A DNA stretch of 64,000 bases. It comes from an uncultured Anaeroplasmataceae bacterium. GTDB taxonomy: Bacteria; Bacillota_I; Bacilli_A; Acholeplasmatales; Anaeroplasmataceae. This document shows, in pieces, positions 60,806 through 64,000 of this stretch. The stretch's first letter is position 1. Each line of letters begins with the position of its first letter. A program made the translations under genes and the position numbers. The DNA lies in the NCBI GenBank assembly GCA_947629825.1, contig CANRFF010000005.1, forward strand, positions 1 through 64,000, given 5' to 3'. Under the pieces are notes generated by a model that worked only from the letters and a program-made list of their open reading frames with translations, did no database searches and had not been told where the DNA came from.

Positions 60806-61443
60806 TGATTTTCACCGGCTTTCATAGATAAATTTTGTACCATTACTTTCGGTTGGTAAGAAATCAGTAAGGAAGTAATCACGGCACACAGAATCATACA
60901 CGGCCACAGATAAGAACCGTTATATAACAAAGAATAGTTGACCGCAGAAAGATTCAGTTCGATGTTCAGTACTTTCGTTCCGGTTTCCCACATATAAAGA
61001 CCGGATAAAAAGTGAGATACAAACCGAGCTCCTCCGCCGATGAGCACGCCGAGGCAAGTCCATAACCAAACGTCTTTTTTACTTTTGGCTTCCCGTACTT
61101 GCTTTCCGACCAGTCCGGCCAGTCCCACCAGCGTCCAAGCCAGAACATAATCCAGCAGGATCGAGGCAAATACCATCCAGCCGTTTACTGCCAGAGGAGA
61201 GAGATCCACTCCGTCCAACAGATCCAAAACGCCGACAATCAGTCCGCCCAAAAGCCCGCAAAGCGTTCCTCTGCGGAACGACAAAACGAAAATCGGTACC
61301 ATCGCAATTCCGATGGACCCTCCGTTGGGCCATAGGGGAAAGAATCGGCAAATCGCACTTTGCAGCAGATCCAGAACCACTGCCAGTGCCGATAGTAAGG
61401 CCACTTCCGCCATTACTCTTGTTGAAAAAATCTTTTCTTTCAT
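60802..61443 (-). CDS. thiT: thiamine ECF transporter S component ThiT
   Basis: This 213-residue membrane protein has six helices. It carries typical ThiT features: the loop FPLWPNGGSIGIAMVPIF between helices 1 and 2 and NYSLLYNGSYLWP near the end, whose aromatic side chains stack on thiamine. It feeds a shared ECF module encoded elsewhere. The gene is controlled by the TPP riboswitch directly upstream, which strongly supports the assignment. Confidence 0.93.
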   Translation of the reverse strand: MKEKIFSTRVMAEVALLSALAVVLDLLQSAICRFFPLWPNGGSIGIAMVPIFVLSFRRGTLCGLLGGLIVGVLDLLDGVDLSPLAVNGWMVFASILLDYVLAWTLVGLAGLVGKQVREAKSKKDVWLWTCLGVLIGGGARFVSHFLSGLYMWETGTKVLNIELNLSAVNYSLLYNGSYLWPCMILCAVITSLLISYQPKVMVQNLSMKAGENQ

Positions 61444-61458
61444 TGTTTTTTTCCTTTC

Positions 61459-61487
61459 ATAAAAAATAAAAATGTCCTCCAGGACAC
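61459..61487 (-). terminator. TPP riboswitch expression platform (terminator)
   Basis: On the minus strand, TGTCCT/AGGACA hairpin and a T-rich tail (TTTTTATTTTTT) lie just before the thiT start. AAAAATGT sequences 5' of the riboswitch and after it could pair with ACATTTTT as an antiterminator. Confidence 0.75.
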
Positions 61488-61502
61488 GTAAAAAAACATT
61501 TT

Positions 61503-61598
61503 TAGTTCTGTTTCCCTACGCTAGCATTACCTAGATCAGGTGATGGGTCGATACTTTGGTATCCTCTCAGCCCCTCTATAGAAGCTCCCCTTAGATGA
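61503..61598 (-). promoter_or_regulatory. TPP riboswitch (THI element)
   Basis: On the minus strand the THI conserved blocks appear in order: GGGG near the 5' end, CTGAGAGG (the thi box core), GACCC, ACCTGATCTAGGTAATGC and GTAGGGAA. It precedes thiT, so binding of thiamine pyrophosphate should stop thiT expression. Confidence 0.96.
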
Positions 61599-61639
61599 CA
61601 TTTTTATTATATAACAACTTTTACGAAAAAGCAAATATT

Positions 61640-62455
61640 TTATAGAGGAATGACGGATCCTCCGTATTTTTGGGTAATGAAATCCTTGATTTGTTGGGAA
61701 GTCAATACTTCATACAGTGCCAACACGGCCGGATGTTTTTCGTTTCCCTCGTGAACCGCCAGTACATTGGCATAGGCTTGAGCCGCAACTCCGCTGTTGG
61801 ATTCGAACTCTAAGGCATCATCGGAAGTCAGTCCCGCCGCAATGGCATAATTTCCGTTGATGATCGCAAAAGCACCGTCTTTTCGGGCCGAAGGAATCTG
61901 AGCGGCTTCCATTTCGACGATTTCCAGTTGATAAGGATTGTCTGTAATGTCCAATTTCGTAGCGGTGATTCCCGTATTTTTCAAAGTAATCCAACCGGCT
62001 TCCTGCAGTAAAAGCAAAGCTCTTGCTTCATTGGTGGTATCGTTTGGCACAATAATTCTGTCGTTTTTCGCAATCGCACTCAAAGAGTCTTTTTGACCCT
62101 TATAAATCGCAAACGGCTCATAGTGAACGGCACCGACACTGACCAAATGAGTATGATTCTTTTCGTTGAAATCATTGAGATAAGTGATGTGCTGAAAATA
62201 ATTCGCATCCAGTTCGCCGTTATCTACCGATTTATTCGGAATGATATAATCATCGAACACTTTGATATCCAAATCGAATCCCTTGTCTTTCAAAAGATCT
62301 TTGGCCTTTTCCAGAATCTCCGCATGGGGACTGGCCGAGGCGCCGACCGTAATTTTCTTGACATCTTCAGCGAGGGGTTTCCATTCTTTTTTACAAGCAG
62401 TCAGAGAAAACGTCCCCACCAAAGCCAAAACTGCCGTTAAAATCCATTTTTTCAT
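61640..62455 (-). CDS. metQ: methionine-binding lipoprotein MetQ
   Basis: This 271-residue NlpA-family lipoprotein has lipobox LTAC (Cys21). The mature part opens with VGASASPHAEILEKA, and IPNKSVDNGELDANYFQHITYL is the MetQ motif (written here in part). It delivers D- or L-methionine to MetI. The ATG at 62455 follows AAAGGAGAG. It is the last gene of metN-metI-metQ. No terminator-like hairpin is obvious just after it. Confidence 0.94.
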   Translation of the reverse strand: MKKWILTAVLALVGTFSLTACKKEWKPLAEDVKKITVGASASPHAEILEKAKDLLKDKGFDLDIKVFDDYIIPNKSVDNGELDANYFQHITYLNDFNEKNHTHLVSVGAVHYEPFAIYKGQKDSLSAIAKNDRIIVPNDTTNEARALLLLQEAGWITLKNTGITATKLDITDNPYQLEIVEMEAAQIPSARKDGAFAIINGNYAIAAGLTSDDALEFESNSGVAAQAYANVLAVHEGNEKHPAVLALYEVLTSQQIKDFITQKYGGSVIPL

Positions 62456-62468
62456 TTTTTTCTCTCCT

Positions 62469-63134
62469 TTAATTTGTTTTTCTGTGATCCCAATGTTTGG
62501 CCAGTCGCATTCCCACTTCTTGAAACAACTGAACCAAAAGAACCAGTAATATGATACTGTAAAGCATGATATCACTTTCGTAGCGGTAATATCCGTAATT
62601 GATCGCAATCGCTCCCAATCCGGAACCTCCGATAAATCCGGCCATGGCGGAATATCCCAAAATCGTTGTGATACTGATTGCCACGCCTACCAATAAAGAA
62701 GGTCTGGCTTCCGGAAGCAATACTTTGAATACGACTTTCCACTTCGATGTGCCCATCGCCAACGCCGCTTCGATGACGCCTTCGTCTACTTCTTTCAGCG
62801 ACGATTCGATCATTCTTGCGACAAAAGGAATCGCCGCAATGACCAATGGGACAATCGTCGCATAAGTGCCGATCCCCGTTCCGACAATCCATCTGGTAAA
62901 TGGTAACACCAAAACCAATAGAATCAAAAACGGAATGGACCGGAAAATGTTGACAACAACGCCCAAAACCATATTCAAGATCCGATTCGGCCAAATTCCT
63001 TTGGAATCGGTAATCGTCAACAAGACGCCGAGCGGAATTCCGAAAAGATAGGCGAAAAAGGTAGACAGTACCGTCATATAGAGGGTTTGAAGGGTGGCCT
63101 CTGCCAATAATTTAACTATTTGTGAAGTGTCCAT
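62469..63134 (-). CDS. metI: methionine ABC transporter permease MetI
   Basis: This 221-residue permease has five membrane helices and the EAA loop near AALAMGTSKWKVVFKVLLPEA, shown here as EAALAMGTSKWKV. It is the MetI type. It starts 23 bases inside the end of metN, after GGAGGAAC. It forms the homodimeric pore of the methionine importer. Confidence 0.94.
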   Translation of the reverse strand: MDTSQIVKLLAEATLQTLYMTVLSTFFAYLFGIPLGVLLTITDSKGIWPNRILNMVLGVVVNIFRSIPFLILLVLVLPFTRWIVGTGIGTYATIVPLVIAAIPFVARMIESSLKEVDEGVIEAALAMGTSKWKVVFKVLLPEARPSLLVGVAISITTILGYSAMAGFIGGSGLGAIAINYGYYRYESDIMLYSIILLVLLVQLFQEVGMRLAKHWDHRKTN

Positions 63135-64000
63135 AATGTTCCTCCTGATATAGAATACGGCTGGAATTCAAATAGTTTTTGACTTTCGCAATCGTGTTTT
63201 CCTCTTCCGGCAACTGTAAAATCATTTCCCCATACATTTTATCGTCGACCACCCGAATGCTTGCCTGCAAGATATTGATCATTGCTTTGGTCTTCAAAAT
63301 CATTTCGGCAATGAGCGGTTCTAACGCCGTTCCGTCGAAAATCAATCTCAGACAGGTTTCTCCCATCGGCGTTTCCTTGAGGTCGATTTGCGGAAAAATC
63401 AGACTTTTCGCAATATCGGTGGAAGGACGGACAAAAATTTCTTTCACCGGCCCTTCTTCTTGGATTTTCCCATGGTCGATGATGGCCACCCGATTGCAGA
63501 TCGCTTCGATGACCCGCATTTCATGAGTAATGATCACAATGGTGATTCCGAATTGTTCGTTGATCTGTTTCAACAACTCCAGAATGGAATTGGTGGTCGT
63601 CGGATCCAGCGCACTGGTCGCCTCATCACAAAGTAAAACGCTTGGGCGATTCGCAATGGCACGGGCAATGGCTACCCGTTGTTTCTGTCCTCCGGATAGC
63701 TGTTGGGGATACGCTTGAAGTTTATCTTCCAAACCGACGAGTTTCAAAAGATCTTTGGCCGTCTGAACGGCTTGTTCTTTGGGAACTTTGGCCAATTCCA
63801 ACGGATACAAAACATTTTTCAAGACCGTCCGTTGTTCCAGAAGGTGAAATCCTTGGAAGATCATTCCGATTTTCATTCTCATTTTCCGAAGACTTTTCCC
63901 GTTCAATTCGGATAAATCCTGCCCTTCGAAATACACTTTCCCAGACGTCGGTTTTTCCAAAAAATTCATACAGCGGATCAATGTTGATTTTCCGGCACCG
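63112..64000 (-). CDS. metN: methionine ABC transporter ATP-binding protein MetN (5' end outside the window)
   Basis: The frame is open to the window edge, with the Walker A motif GAGKST encoded at the last bases, so the start and about 40 residues lie beyond 64000. Visible are the signature LSGGQKQRVAIARA, Walker B VLLCDEATSALD and the switch THEMRV. The C-terminal NIL domain (about the last 80 residues, starting LRLIFDGTALEP) binds methionine and inhibits transport in relatives. Any upstream S-box or T-box is out of view. Confidence 0.94.
   Translation of the reverse strand, partial: GAGKSTLIRCMNFLEKPTSGKVYFEGQDLSELNGKSLRKMRMKIGMIFQGFHLLEQRTVLKNVLYPLELAKVPKEQAVQTAKDLLKLVGLEDKLQAYPQQLSGGQKQRVAIARAIANRPSVLLCDEATSALDPTTTNSILELLKQINEQFGITIVIITHEMRVIEAICNRVAIIDHGKIQEEGPVKEIFVRPSTDIAKSLIFPQIDLKETPMGETCLRLIFDGTALEPLIAEMILKTKAMINILQASIRVVDDKMYGEMILQLPEEENTIAKVKNYLNSSRILYQEEHYGHFTNS

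Noticed and set aside
61603-63134. S-box or T-box for the methionine transporter within this window
   Set aside because: The operon's 5' end is beyond 64000, and the gaps between metN, metI and metQ are too short for a riboswitch.

Overview
The window looks like a chromosomal segment of an anaerobic, fermentative, low-GC Gram-positive bacterium (Bacillota, perhaps of the Erysipelotrichia/Mollicutes-related branch). Evidence: two [FeFe] hydrogenases, ECF-type vitamin transporters, a T-box leader, lipoteichoic-acid-type sulfatase, RecX, Lon, SpoIVFA/FB-like proteins and BspA-type leucine-rich-repeat lipoproteins. TGA is an ordinary stop codon and prfB (RF2) is present, so the code is standard. 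No tRNA, rRNA, CRISPR array, transposase or integrase was recognised.

Layout. 0-6 kb: NADH-linked trimeric [FeFe] hydrogenase operon (HydC/B/A-like) followed by a second, single-subunit [FeFe] hydrogenase. 6-13 kb: AEC transporter and a convergent ATP-grasp enzyme, separated by a 4.7-kb AT-rich island (GntR regulator, ABC exporter, secreted papain-like protease, lipoprotein) bounded by a 68-bp direct repeat. 13-18 kb: membrane protein, second ABC exporter, probable pantothenate ECF S-component with type III pantothenate kinase, hydrolase. 18-21.7 kb: a structured small RNA with a strong promoter (6S-like), DEAD-box helicase, rsmD. 21.7-28.4 kb: T-box-controlled operon GNAT-hisS-aspS-dCMP deaminase-PDZ/Lon-like protease-lspA-rluD, with an archaeal-type AspRS. 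28.4-35.5 kb: membrane proteins, GH65-like glycosidase, trigger factor, Lon. 35.6-40.2 kb: three BspA-like lipoprotein paralogues, one with a poly-C tract in the coding sequence and one with a poly-G tract in its promoter spacer. 40.3-46.7 kb: radC, SpoIVFA/FB-like pair, M28 peptidase, PfkB kinase, LtaS-family enzyme. 46.7-54.6 kb: DUF2130 coiled-coil protein, prfB with an unusual leader, YitT, RecX, S24/S26-like protein, nucleoside kinase, Fic-like protein. 55.2-64 kb: alcohol dehydrogenase, deoB, xerD, hemW, mscL, TPP-riboswitch thiT operon, and metQ/metI/metN (metN runs off the end).

How the genes work together. The hydrogenases and the iron alcohol dehydrogenase point to disposal of fermentation electrons as H2 and alcohol. 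Vitamins and methionine are imported (PanT-like, ThiT, MetNIQ) rather than clearly made. The surface is built for variation: the lipoprotein cluster appears phase-variable by two different slippage mechanisms.

The most unusual candidates are (1) a prfB leader in which a short ORF ends on UGA in the loop of a terminator-like hairpin, in a prfB that lacks the usual programmed frameshift; (2) the phase-variable lipoprotein cluster; (3) the 68-bp-repeat-bounded island; (4) a hairpin that would bridge the Shine-Dalgarno sequence to the trigger-factor start codon; and (5) an overlapping Asp/His specifier in the hisS-aspS T-box. All were found by reading the sequence; no database search or folding program was run.
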